Shown here: in pieces, positions 56,658 through 64,000 of the stretch
Numbering within the stretch: the first letter of the stretch is position 1
Layout: each line of letters starts with the position of its first letter
Assembly (NCBI RefSeq): GCF_001437205.1
Contig: NZ_JQAZ01000004.1
Coordinates: 123,872 to 187,871, forward strand
DNA length: 64,000 nt
From: Lactobacillus selangorensis
GTDB taxonomy: Bacteria > Bacillota > Bacilli > Lactobacillales > Lactobacillaceae
Reading direction: 5' to 3'
Made by a program: the position numbers and the translations under genes
Notes under the pieces: generated by a model
What the model was told of the DNA's origin: nothing
The model's database searches: none
What the model saw: the letters and a program-made list of their open reading frames with translations, nothing else

Positions 56658-59600
56658 TTATTTTTTATCTTTATCGCTGCCGGTTTCTTGAGCAGCCTTT
56701 GCAGCTGCTTCCTTAGCCTTCTTTTCCTCTTGCTCTTGTGCATACTTGGATAAAGCGTCGATGCTGGAAACATCATCGTCTTCATCGTCCATATCACGGA
56801 GTTCGATTTCGTTCTTATTGGCATCGAGAACCTTCATATCCAGTCCAAGGGATTGTAATTCTTTGACAAGGACACGGAATGATTCTGGAACACCCGGCTT
56901 CGGAATCGGATCGCCTTTGACGATGGCTTCGTAAGTCTTGACACGGCCGACAACATCATCGGACTTATAAGTCAAGATTTCCTGCAAGGTATGCGCAGCC
57001 CCATAAGCTTCGAGGGCCCAAACTTCCATTTCCCCGAAACGCTGACCACCAAACTGAGCTTTCCCGCCCAGTGGCTGTTGTGTAACCAGAGAGTAAGGTC
57101 CGATCGAACGTGCATGAATCTTATCATCAACCATGTGGGCCAGCTTCATGTAGTACATGACCCCAACGGAAACACGGTTGTCAAATGGTTCACCAGTCCG
57201 GCCATCGTAGAGGATACTCTTCCCATCAGAAGCCATATTGGCTTCCTTGACAGTATCCCAGAGATCTTTTTCACGTACCCCATCAAAAACAGGTGTCGCA
57301 ACATGGATTCCTAAGTTGCGAGCAGCCATTCCTAAGTGCAATTCGAGGACCTGCCCAATGTTCATACGGGAAGGCACACCCATTGGTGACAGCAAAATGT
57401 CAACTGGAGTTCCATCTGGCATGTACGGCATATCTTCTTCAGGAACAACAACTGAAACAGTCCCTTTGTTCCCATGACGGCCGGCCATCTTATCACCGAC
57501 TTGAATCTTACGCTTCTGAGTAATGTAGACCCGAACCATCATATTGACGCCTGGTGATAATTCATCGCCCGCTTCACGAGTGAAGACTTTGACATCTTGG
57601 ATAATACCACCGCCGCCGTTTGGCACACGGAGGGATGTATCACGCACTTCACGCGCTTTTTCACCAAAAATCGCATGCAGCAGACGTTCCTCAGCGGATA
57701 ATTCAGTCACCCCTTTAGGCGTAACCTTCCCTACTAAGATATCGCCATCATGAACTTCGGCGCCGATTCGGATAATCCCGAATTCGTCAAGATTCTTTAA
57801 CGCATCTTCCCCAACGTTAGGGATTTCACGAGTGACTTCTTCCGGCCCAAGCTTGGTATCACGTGCTTCTGATTCATACTCTTCAATATGAATCGAAGTG
57901 TAGACGTCGTCACGGACTAAACGTTCGCTCAAGACAATGGCATCTTCGTAGTTGTACATGTTCCAAGTCATGAAGGCAATCAATGGATTCTGACCTAAGG
58001 CTAATTCGCCTTGGTCCATCGCAGGCCCGTCGGCAATGATTTCACTACGATCGACTTGATCACCCTTGCGAACGATCGGTGTCTGGTTGTAGTTCTTACC
58101 AGCGTTAGAACGCATAAATTTCATTAAATGATACTTATCGAGCGAACCGTCTTCCAACCGAATGCGGATTTCCTTCGCATCAACGAATTCAACGGTCCCA
58201 GGATGCTTTGCTAACAAGGCAGTCCCTGAATCGTGAGCAGCTTTGTATTCCATCCCAGTTCCGACGAGTGGTGCATGCGGACGAACCAGCGGCACAGCCT
58301 GACGCTGCATGTTGGCCCCCATCAACGCACGGTTGGAGTCATCGTTTTCCAAGAATGGGATGCAGGCCGTCGCAACAGCAACTACTTGCTTTGGTGAAAC
58401 ATCCATGTAATCGACTTTATCAACGGAAACTTCGATGTTGTCATCCTTATGACGGGCCAAAACGGTCTTGTCAACGAAAGAACCATCGTCGTTTAATTCA
58501 GAGTTGGCCTGCGCAATGATGTAATTATCTTCGACATCAGCAGTCAGGTAATCAATCTTATCGGTAACCTTATGAGTCGTCCAGTCAACACGACGGTATG
58601 GTGTTTCGATGAACCCATACTTGTTGACAACGGCGTAACTCGCCAAACTGTTAATCAGCCCAATGTTAGGGCCTTCTGGTGTTTCAATCGGGCACATCCG
58701 GCCATAATGCGTATAGTGAACATCACGCACTTCGTATCCGGCACGGTCACGTGTCAAACCACCAGGCCCTAAGGCAGACAAACGACGCTTATGTGTTAAT
58801 TCGCCTAATGGGTTGGTCTGATCCATGAACTGAGATAACTGCGATGAACCGAAGAATTCCTTGATTGAAGCAACCACTGGCCGAATATTGATCAGCTGTT
58901 GCGGTGTGATCGTGCTGGTATCCTGGATGGACATTCGTTCACGAACAACACGTTCCATCCGGGATAAACCGATTCGGAATTGGTTCTGCAGGAGTTCACC
59001 GACAGAGCGAATCCGACGGTTACCCAAATGATCGATATCATCGGTTGAACCGATGCCTTCTTGCAAGTTGAAGAAGTAGTTCATCGCCGCAATAATATCA
59101 GCTGGGGTAACGTGCTTCAGCTTCAAGTCGATATGACCATTGCCAATCAATTTGACAACGTGTTCTGGATCTTCTTTTGAATAAACTTGGATAACTTGAA
59201 CGGTCATCGGATCTGTCACAACCCCTTCATCAGAAGGTGTATAGGTAACCATCTTGAAATCGTCACGAGCCAAGTATGGCGACAACTTGTCCATCAACTT
59301 CTTGTCGACCAAGTCACCCTTCTGGGCAATGACTTCACCTGTATCTGGGTCGGCTAAAGTTTCGGCCAATGTCTGGTTGAGGAGCCGGTTCTTCAAGTCA
59401 AGCTTCTTGTTCATCTTGTAACGGCCAACTGGTGCTAAGTCGTAGCGCTTCGGATCGAAGAAACGCGCATAGAGCAAGGAACGTGAACTATCGGCTGTCT
59501 TTGGTTCGCCTGGACGTAAACGTTCGTAAATATCCTTCAAAGCTTCATTGGTCCGTGATTCATCAGTATCCTTGTGAACATCTTTTTCCAAAGTGTTCAT

Positions 59601-60251
59601 CAATGTTTCGCTGTCGCCAAACATATCGAGAATATCCTGATCAGAGCCATAGCCAAGGGCACGAACTAAGACACTCATTGGAATTTTACGAGTCCGATCA
59701 ATCCGGACGTAAGAAATCCCTTTTGCATCGGTTTCGAATTCGAGCCAAGCACCACGGTTTGGAATCACTGTTGCGCCCCATTGTGTCCGGCCGTTTTTAT
59801 CAACGCTACTATTAAAGTAAACGCCTGGTGAACGAACTAACTGGGAAACGATGACACGTTCCGCACCGTTGATGATAAAGGTCCCTTGATCGGTCATCAA
59901 TGGGAAGTCTCCAAAGAAGACATCCTGCGATTTAATTTCACCCGTTTCATGGTTCGTCAAACGCAATGTGACATGCAATGGTGCCGAGTAATTGGCATCG
60001 TGCTGACGGGCCTCTTCGACCGTGTATTTTGGTTCTAACAGTTGATAATCAACATATTCCAATGACAAGTTGCCGGCAAAATCGTCGATTGGCATGATGC
60101 CATCGAACATTTCCCGTAACCCTTCATCGAGGAACCATTGATAGGAGTTCGTCTGAATTTCAATTAAGTTTGGTAAGTCGAGTACTTCCTTAATACGGGA
60201 ATAACTGCGACGTGTACGGTGTTTGCCGTAATTGACCAAATGTCCTGCCAA
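56658..60251 (-). CDS. rpoB: RNA polymerase beta subunit
   Basis: Encodes 1197 residues from a TTG at 60251; this aligns (M)[19 protein letters not shown] with other Firmicute RpoB starts and gives GAGGGG 8 bases upstream, while a GTG 9 bases earlier overlaps that site. The rifampicin region [15 protein letters not shown] and [14 protein letters not shown] carries standard residues. The C-terminus is acidic then Lys/Ala-rich, typical of Firmicutes. Confidence 0.99.
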   Translation of the reverse strand: MAGHLVNYGKHRTRRSYSRIKEVLDLPNLIEIQTNSYQWFLDEGLREMFDGIMPIDDFAGNLSLEYVDYQLLEPKYTVEEARQHDANYSAPLHVTLRLTNHETGEIKSQDVFFGDFPLMTDQGTFIINGAERVIVSQLVRSPGVYFNSSVDKNGRTQWGATVIPNRGAWLEFETDAKGISYVRIDRTRKIPMSVLVRALGYGSDQDILDMFGDSETLMNTLEKDVHKDTDESRTNEALKDIYERLRPGEPKTADSSRSLLYARFFDPKRYDLAPVGRYKMNKKLDLKNRLLNQTLAETLADPDTGEVIAQKGDLVDKKLMDKLSPYLARDDFKMVTYTPSDEGVVTDPMTVQVIQVYSKEDPEHVVKLIGNGHIDLKLKHVTPADIIAAMNYFFNLQEGIGSTDDIDHLGNRRIRSVGELLQNQFRIGLSRMERVVRERMSIQDTSTITPQQLINIRPVVASIKEFFGSSQLSQFMDQTNPLGELTHKRRLSALGPGGLTRDRAGYEVRDVHYTHYGRMCPIETPEGPNIGLINSLASYAVVNKYGFIETPYRRVDWTTHKVTDKIDYLTADVEDNYIIAQANSELNDDGSFVDKTVLARHKDDNIEVSVDKVDYMDVSPKQVVAVATACIPFLENDDSNRALMGANMQRQAVPLVRPHAPLVGTGMEYKAAHDSGTALLAKHPGTVEFVDAKEIRIRLEDGSLDKYHLMKFMRSNAGKNYNQTPIVRKGDQVDRSEIIADGPAMDQGELALGQNPLIAFMTWNMYNYEDAIVLSERLVRDDVYTSIHIEEYESEARDTKLGPEEVTREIPNVGEDALKNLDEFGIIRIGAEVHDGDILVGKVTPKGVTELSAEERLLHAIFGEKAREVRDTSLRVPNGGGGIIQDVKVFTREAGDELSPGVNMMVRVYITQKRKIQVGDKMAGRHGNKGTVSVVVPEEDMPYMPDGTPVDILLSPMGVPSRMNIGQVLELHLGMAARNLGIHVATPVFDGVREKDLWDTVKEANMASDGKSILYDGRTGEPFDNRVSVGVMYYMKLAHMVDDKIHARSIGPYSLVTQQPLGGKAQFGGQRFGEMEVWALEAYGAAHTLQEILTYKSDDVVGRVKTYEAIVKGDPIPKPGVPESFRVLVKELQSLGLDMKVLDANKNEIELRDMDDEDDDVSSIDALSKYAQEQEEKKAKEAAAKAAQETGSDKDKK

Positions 60252-60480
60252 ATTGTTCACCCCTCATTTAAATTCTGCGTTAAATATTACAGTTATGTTA
60301 CAAAACAATTTAGGAGCCGTTTTTAAGCAAAAAAAAACCAAAAATAGTCCTTTCGAAAAAGAAATTTGCTATTTTTGTTTTTTATTCCTATCGAATCGGA
60401 CAATATTTCGACCCGATAGCTGCCGTCCCATAATTTTTTGCAATTACAATTAGTATACCAGTGGATGCTTACTTGTCAAC
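60252..60480 (-). promoter_or_regulatory. rpoB promoter and long structured leader
   Basis: On the minus strand perfect TTGACA (60474-60479), 16 bases, TATACT with TGG before it (60452-60457). The leader of about 190 bases has a hairpin CTATCG / CGATAG (60388-60419) and a second AAAAATAG / CTATTTTT (60340-60376) followed by GG and nine T. A conserved Lacto-rpoB RNA motif is known from leaders of this gene in lactic bacteria; this may be an instance. The A/T-rich terminator-like hairpin suggests attenuation. Confidence 0.65.
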
Positions 60481-60568
60481 CCTTTTTTCTGAAAAGAAAT
60501 CAGCCCAACTTATCAGGTATTTTCAGATTCTGCGGTTTAAATTGATTTCTGTTATCTTCCTTATAATA

Positions 60569-60612
60569 AAATAACGGTCCGCATCGTCACTAGACAACGC
60601 GGACCGTTATTT
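60569..60612 (-). terminator. Terminator after clpC
   Basis: Perfect 12-bp stem ATAACGGTCCGC / GCGGACCGTTAT with a 16-base loop, followed by TTTATTATAAG on the minus strand. Confidence 0.85.
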
Positions 60613-60616
60613 TTGG

Positions 60617-63103
60617 TTAAGCTTTCACTTTTTGTTTGGCTGGTTTGCTTTGAATGGTAATTTGTCCCTTCTTGGCGCCAATCGTGACTTGATCGCCGGA
60701 TTGAATATGCCCCAACAAGAGTTCTTCGCTCAGACGATCTTCGACCTCGCGCTGCAGTGCACGGCGGATTGGCCGGGCTCCGTATTCAGGATCAAAACCA
60801 TCTTTAGCGACAACATCGATCGCAGCTGGTGTCATCTTAATGTGAATATCACGTTCATCCAAACGTTTCAGCACATTCTTCGACATAATCTTGACGATTT
60901 GATGCAGTTCTTTCTTATCTAATGGATGGAACACGATAGTTTCATCGATACGGTTGAGGAATTCTGGACGGAAAGCCTTCTTGAGTTCTTCTAGCATCCG
61001 GCTCTTCATGGCCTTGTAATCCGTCTGTGCGTCCTGAGCTCCAAACCCGACGGACTTATCATCCCGGATTGCGGTGGCCCCAATGTTCGAGGTCATGATC
61101 AGAATCGTGTTGCGGAAGTCGACTTTGCGCCCCCGTGAATCGGTTAAGAAACCATCATCGAGTACTTGCAACAATAAGTTGAAGACATCCGGATGTGCTT
61201 TTTCAACTTCATCAAACAGCACCACTGAATAAGGTTTGTTACGTACCTTTTCAGTCAGCTGACCGCCTTCATCGTAACCGACATAGCCGGGCGGCGACCC
61301 GATCAAACGACTGGTACTGTATTTCTCCATGTACTCCGACATATCGATCCGAATTAAATTATCTTCCGAACCAAACATATCTTCCGCCAGAGCTTTGGCT
61401 AACTCAGTCTTGCCGACCCCAGTCGGACCAAGAAACATGAAGGACCCAATGGGACGACGAGGGTCTTTCAAGCCGCTGTAGGCTCGCCGAATCGCACGCG
61501 ATACCGCCGAAACAGCTTCATCTTGTCCGATCACTCGCTTATGCAGTTCTTTTTCAAGGTTGACCAAACGTTCGCTCTGCTTCTTCTGCAGCTGCGTCAG
61601 CGGAACACCGGTCCATTGCGACACAACGGCAGCGACATCATTGGCAGTCACCTTGACATCGGTCCGCACGCCATGCCTAGAATGCTTGGCTTTTTCAGCA
61701 GCCAGCTTTTCCTTCAAAGATTGTTCCTGTTCCCGCAATTGAGCGGCCTTTTCAAAGTCCTGATCCGTAATGGCATTTTCTTTTTCGGTGATTACTTTTT
61801 CAAGCTCGGTCTGTTCATGGTCGGCTGGAGTCTGCTGATCAGATTCATCCAAACGGACCTTCGCAGCCGATTCATCGACTAAGTCAATCGCCTTGTCCGG
61901 TAAATAACGAGTCGTAATGTAACGAGTCGACAAAGTAACCGCTGCATGGAGAGCTTCATCTGTGATTGTGACGCCATGATGTTCCTCATAACGAGGACGC
62001 AGCCCCCGTAAAATGGCTTCTGTATCTTCTTTAGAAGGCTCATCAATGGTAATCGTCGCAAACCGACGTTCCAGAGCAGCATCTTTTTCGATGTACTTCT
62101 GATATTCATCTAAAGTCGTCGCTCCCATCATCTGGAGTTCGCCACGTGCCAAAGCTGGTTTCAGAATGTTCGAGGCATCAATGGCCCCTTCTGCCCCGCC
62201 GGCACCAATCAAGGTATGCAACTCATCGATGAATAAAATGACCTGCCCATCTGTGTAGATTTCTTCAATCACTTTTTTCAAACGATCTTCAAATTCGCCA
62301 CGATACTTGGTTCCGGCAACTAATGACCCCATATCGAGCATCATTAAGCGTTTCTTCTTTAAATTGTCCGGGACATCACCAGCGACAATGCGTTCGGCTA
62401 AGCCTTCCGCAATCGCCGTTTTACCCACCCCAGGTTCGCCGATTAAAACAGGATTGTTTTTTGTCCGGCGTTCCAAGATTTGAATAGCACGACGGATTTC
62501 TTGATCACGGCCGACAACTGGATCAAGTTTCTGATCACGTGCTGACTGGGTCAAATCTCGTGCCAATGAATCCAAAGTCGGTGTGTCACTGGTCGAAGGC
62601 TGCTTCCGTGGCCGCTGAGGCGGTACATTGCCCCGACGCGGTTTTGCAGTATTTTCAGTCACACCCATTTTCTTATATAAAATTTGTCGTGTTTTGCTGA
62701 GGCTCAAGCCCAGTTCCGTCAAGATACGTGCGGCCAGAATATCGTCTTCTCGCAATAAAGCCAGTAATAAATGTTCCGTCCCAATCTTGGTGGCACCTAA
62801 ATGCTTTGCCTCTTCACCAGCCGCACTCAAAACTTGTTTGGCACGGGGTGAATAAGGTAAATAAGTTTGTGTATCCACATCGGCTGTTGCATCACCGTAA
62901 CCCGTGAACTGTTCGATCTCTTCACGGACATCTTCCGGCTTGACCGATAACTGCCGTAATGTTTTGCCGGCGATGCCATCATTTTCCATGACCAGTGCTA
63001 GCAATAAATGCTCGGTGCCAATGGCATGATGGTGAAAAGCCCGTGCCTGCTGCTGGGCAAGCACTAAGACGTTTTTGGTACTTGGTGTAAATAAGCTATC
63101 CAT
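60617..63103 (-). CDS. clpC: ATP-dependent Clp protease ATP-binding subunit ClpC
   Basis: Encodes 828 residues. Two N-terminal Clp repeats (about 1-145), AAA+ domain 1 with Walker [11 protein letters not shown] (221-230), a UVR-type middle domain ([19 protein letters not shown]), AAA+ domain 2 with GPTGVGKTE, and a C-terminal D2-small domain. ClpC unfolds proteins for ClpP and is stress-induced. It follows ctsR by 18 bases. Confidence 0.97.
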   Translation of the reverse strand: MDSLFTPSTKNVLVLAQQQARAFHHHAIGTEHLLLALVMENDGIAGKTLRQLSVKPEDVREEIEQFTGYGDATADVDTQTYLPYSPRAKQVLSAAGEEAKHLGATKIGTEHLLLALLREDDILAARILTELGLSLSKTRQILYKKMGVTENTAKPRRGNVPPQRPRKQPSTSDTPTLDSLARDLTQSARDQKLDPVVGRDQEIRRAIQILERRTKNNPVLIGEPGVGKTAIAEGLAERIVAGDVPDNLKKKRLMMLDMGSLVAGTKYRGEFEDRLKKVIEEIYTDGQVILFIDELHTLIGAGGAEGAIDASNILKPALARGELQMMGATTLDEYQKYIEKDAALERRFATITIDEPSKEDTEAILRGLRPRYEEHHGVTITDEALHAAVTLSTRYITTRYLPDKAIDLVDESAAKVRLDESDQQTPADHEQTELEKVITEKENAITDQDFEKAAQLREQEQSLKEKLAAEKAKHSRHGVRTDVKVTANDVAAVVSQWTGVPLTQLQKKQSERLVNLEKELHKRVIGQDEAVSAVSRAIRRAYSGLKDPRRPIGSFMFLGPTGVGKTELAKALAEDMFGSEDNLIRIDMSEYMEKYSTSRLIGSPPGYVGYDEGGQLTEKVRNKPYSVVLFDEVEKAHPDVFNLLLQVLDDGFLTDSRGRKVDFRNTILIMTSNIGATAIRDDKSVGFGAQDAQTDYKAMKSRMLEELKKAFRPEFLNRIDETIVFHPLDKKELHQIVKIMSKNVLKRLDERDIHIKMTPAAIDVVAKDGFDPEYGARPIRRALQREVEDRLSEELLLGHIQSGDQVTIGAKKGQITIQSKPAKQKVKA

Positions 63104-63121
63104 AGACTCTCTCTCACTTTC

Positions 63122-63592
63122 TTATTTACTTTCGTAGCGTAAACTTTCTAAGATGGCAACCAGAAGTCGTGCCCGTAGCCCGTCTTCAATCTTTTTGCTG
63201 CCGACATTCAGGGTTTGATGACTGAGTGTGGCCAAGATAATATTACTAGTCTTGCGATCAATGATCTCTTCATCGTAAAGCCGCTGCACCACTGCGAGTG
63301 CATCTCGCTGAGAAATCGTTGCTGGCACATTTTCAACCATCTGATCCAACAATTCGTGATCGTCCATGAATTGCGCTTTTTGAATCCGGATATAACCGCC
63401 GCCGCCCCGCTTACTTTGTACGATATAACCTTGCTTTGGCGTAAATCGTGTTTTGATCACGTAATTGATCTGCGAGGGAACACAGTGAAAAAGTTCAGCT
63501 ACTTCTGAGCGTCTGATTTCTACCTGTTCGCTATCTTCTAGTATCTTTTTTAAATATGCTTCAATAACATCTGAAATATTCTGATTTTGCAT
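63122..63592 (-). CDS. ctsR: Stress-gene repressor CtsR
   Basis: Encodes 156 residues. Winged helix-turn-helix (about 5-75, ISDVIEAYLKKILE, VAELFHCVPSQINYVIKTRF, GYIVQSKRGGGGYIRI with the tetraglycine thermosensor loop) and a C-terminal dimer domain. It represses clpC and other clp genes. The mcsA and mcsB genes found between ctsR and clpC in Bacillus are absent here. Confidence 0.97.
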   Translation of the reverse strand: MQNQNISDVIEAYLKKILEDSEQVEIRRSEVAELFHCVPSQINYVIKTRFTPKQGYIVQSKRGGGGYIRIQKAQFMDDHELLDQMVENVPATISQRDALAVVQRLYDEEIIDRKTSNIILATLSHQTLNVGSKKIEDGLRARLLVAILESLRYESK

Positions 63593-63637
63593 TTACTCAA
63601 ATCCTATCCATAGCGGGATCAAACTTTTCCATAAATG

Positions 63638-63660
63638 TTTGACTAATATTGACTATTATA
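63638..63660 (-). promoter_or_regulatory. ctsR-clpC promoter with CtsR box
   Basis: On the minus strand TATAAT (63655-63660) is directly followed by AGTCAAT-ATT-AGTCAAA (63654-63638), matching the CtsR heptad repeat (A/GGTCAAA-N3-A/GGTCAAA) with one mismatch. The -35 (TTTGCA at 17 bases) is modest. The operon is therefore autoregulated. Confidence 0.8.
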
Positions 63661-63756
63661 CGAGATAATCTGCAAAATGCAAAATTCTTTCATCAATCTT
63701 TAAAAAGGCGGTTGTATTGTTATACCGCACTTGAAAAGATTTGTCCATGAGTTTAC

Positions 63757-63790
63757 AAAAAGAGTGACGAAAAAATTCGTCACTCTTCAT
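63757..63790 (-). terminator. Terminator of the tRNA cluster
   Basis: AAGAGTGACGAA / TTCGTCACTCTT with a T-run after it on the minus strand. Confidence 0.9.
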
Positions 63791-63796
63791 TGTAAG

Positions 63797-63870
63797 TCGG
63801 GAAAACAGGATTTGAACCTGCGACCCCTACGTCCCGAACGTAGTGCTCTACCAAGCTGAGCTACTTCCCG
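63797..63870 (-). tRNA. tRNA-Pro (anticodon CGG)
   Basis: A 74-base cloverleaf: acceptor CGGGAAG / TTTCCCG, D-arm GCTCAGCTTGGTAGAGC, anticodon stem CTACG / CGTAG with loop TTCGGGA (anticodon CGG, codon CCG), T-loop TTCAAAT. CCA is not encoded. Confidence 0.95.
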
Positions 63871-63884
63871 ATAAATATTAAAAA

Positions 63885-63956
63885 AGCGGAAGACGAGATT
63901 CGAACTCGCGACCCCCACCATGGCAAGGTGATGTTCTACCACTGAACTACTTCCGC
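63885..63956 (-). tRNA. tRNA-Gly (anticodon GCC)
   Basis: A 72-base cloverleaf: acceptor GCGGAAG / CTTCCGC, anticodon loop TTGCCAT (GCC, codons GGC/GGU), T-loop TTCGAAT, discriminator T. CCA is not encoded. It is 14 bases before tRNA-Pro in the same transcript. Confidence 0.95.
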
Positions 63957-63979
63957 ATATTATTAAAATGTCAACCCAA

Positions 63980-64000
63980 TGCACCCAGTAGGAGTCGAAC
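63980..64000 (-). tRNA. Partial tRNA cut by window edge
   Basis: Only the T-loop (TTCGACT), part of the T-stem (CCTAC), the 3' acceptor TGGGTGC and discriminator A are visible. The TTCGACTCCTAC stretch resembles tRNA-Arg but the anticodon lies outside the window, so identity is open. Confidence 0.75.

Overview
The window comes from a low-to-mid-GC Firmicute of the order Lactobacillales, most likely family Lactobacillaceae. The evidence is the gene order (ctsR-clpC, rpoBC, rpsL-rpsG-fusA, the S10/spc/alpha ribosomal cluster, ecfA1A2T-truA-rplM-rpsI), two PepC aminopeptidases, an aggregation-promoting-factor-like secreted protein, a CtsR box, and GGAGG ribosome-binding sites with frequent TTG/GTG starts. 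The genus cannot be fixed from the sequence alone. No rRNA gene, CRISPR array, insertion sequence or prophage was recognised.

Layout. From 1 to 6.6 kb, on the minus strand, lies the conserved cluster gltX-cysS-mrnC-rlmB-yacP-sigH-rpmG-secE-nusG, followed by the first codons of an unknown membrane or secreted protein. From 6.7 to 10.3 kb there is an accessory block (metal P-type ATPase, Apf-like secreted protein, degenerate GIY-YIG protein). It separates gltX from yacL-radA-dut (10.4-13.6 kb), which are neighbours in the ancestral Bacillus order. From 13.7 to 29.7 kb is a metabolic and accessory region: acetyltransferase, rpiA, pgmB, tandem pepC genes, kup, gpmA, EamA and LtrA membrane proteins, small unknowns, and a MarR-controlled exporter/FAD-oxidase pair. 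From 29.8 to 51.9 kb runs translation and transcription machinery on the minus strand: rpsL-rpsG-fusA, then rpsJ through rplQ, then ecfA1-ecfA2-ecfT, truA, rplM-rpsI. A prepilin peptidase gene (comC type) on the plus strand sits at 52.2 kb. From 52.9 to 63.6 kb come rpoC, rpoB, clpC and ctsR, and the right edge holds a tRNA cluster (Pro, Gly and one cut by the edge).

Working together. The minus-strand core makes ribosomes, RNA polymerase, SecYE and NusG, plus the ECF energy module for vitamin and metal uptake. ClpC/CtsR is the stress-proteolysis module. The accessory genes concern peptide use (PepC), sugar phosphates (RpiA, PgmB, GpmA), potassium uptake (Kup), metal efflux and export of unknown compounds.

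Most notable: (i) several machinery genes and kup have a good promoter followed at once by a terminator-like hairpin (nusG, infA, rpoB, rpsL, kup), suggesting attenuation; (ii) a perfect MarR-type palindrome is embedded in two opposed promoters, and the exporter it controls appears to start at AUC; (iii) rpsN is missing from its normal place between rplE and rpsH; (iv) ribosomal protein S3 has an Asn/Arg-rich C-terminal tail; (v) a structured, terminator-bounded candidate small RNA lies between rplQ and ecfA1. All are read from sequence only; no homology search or folding program was run.
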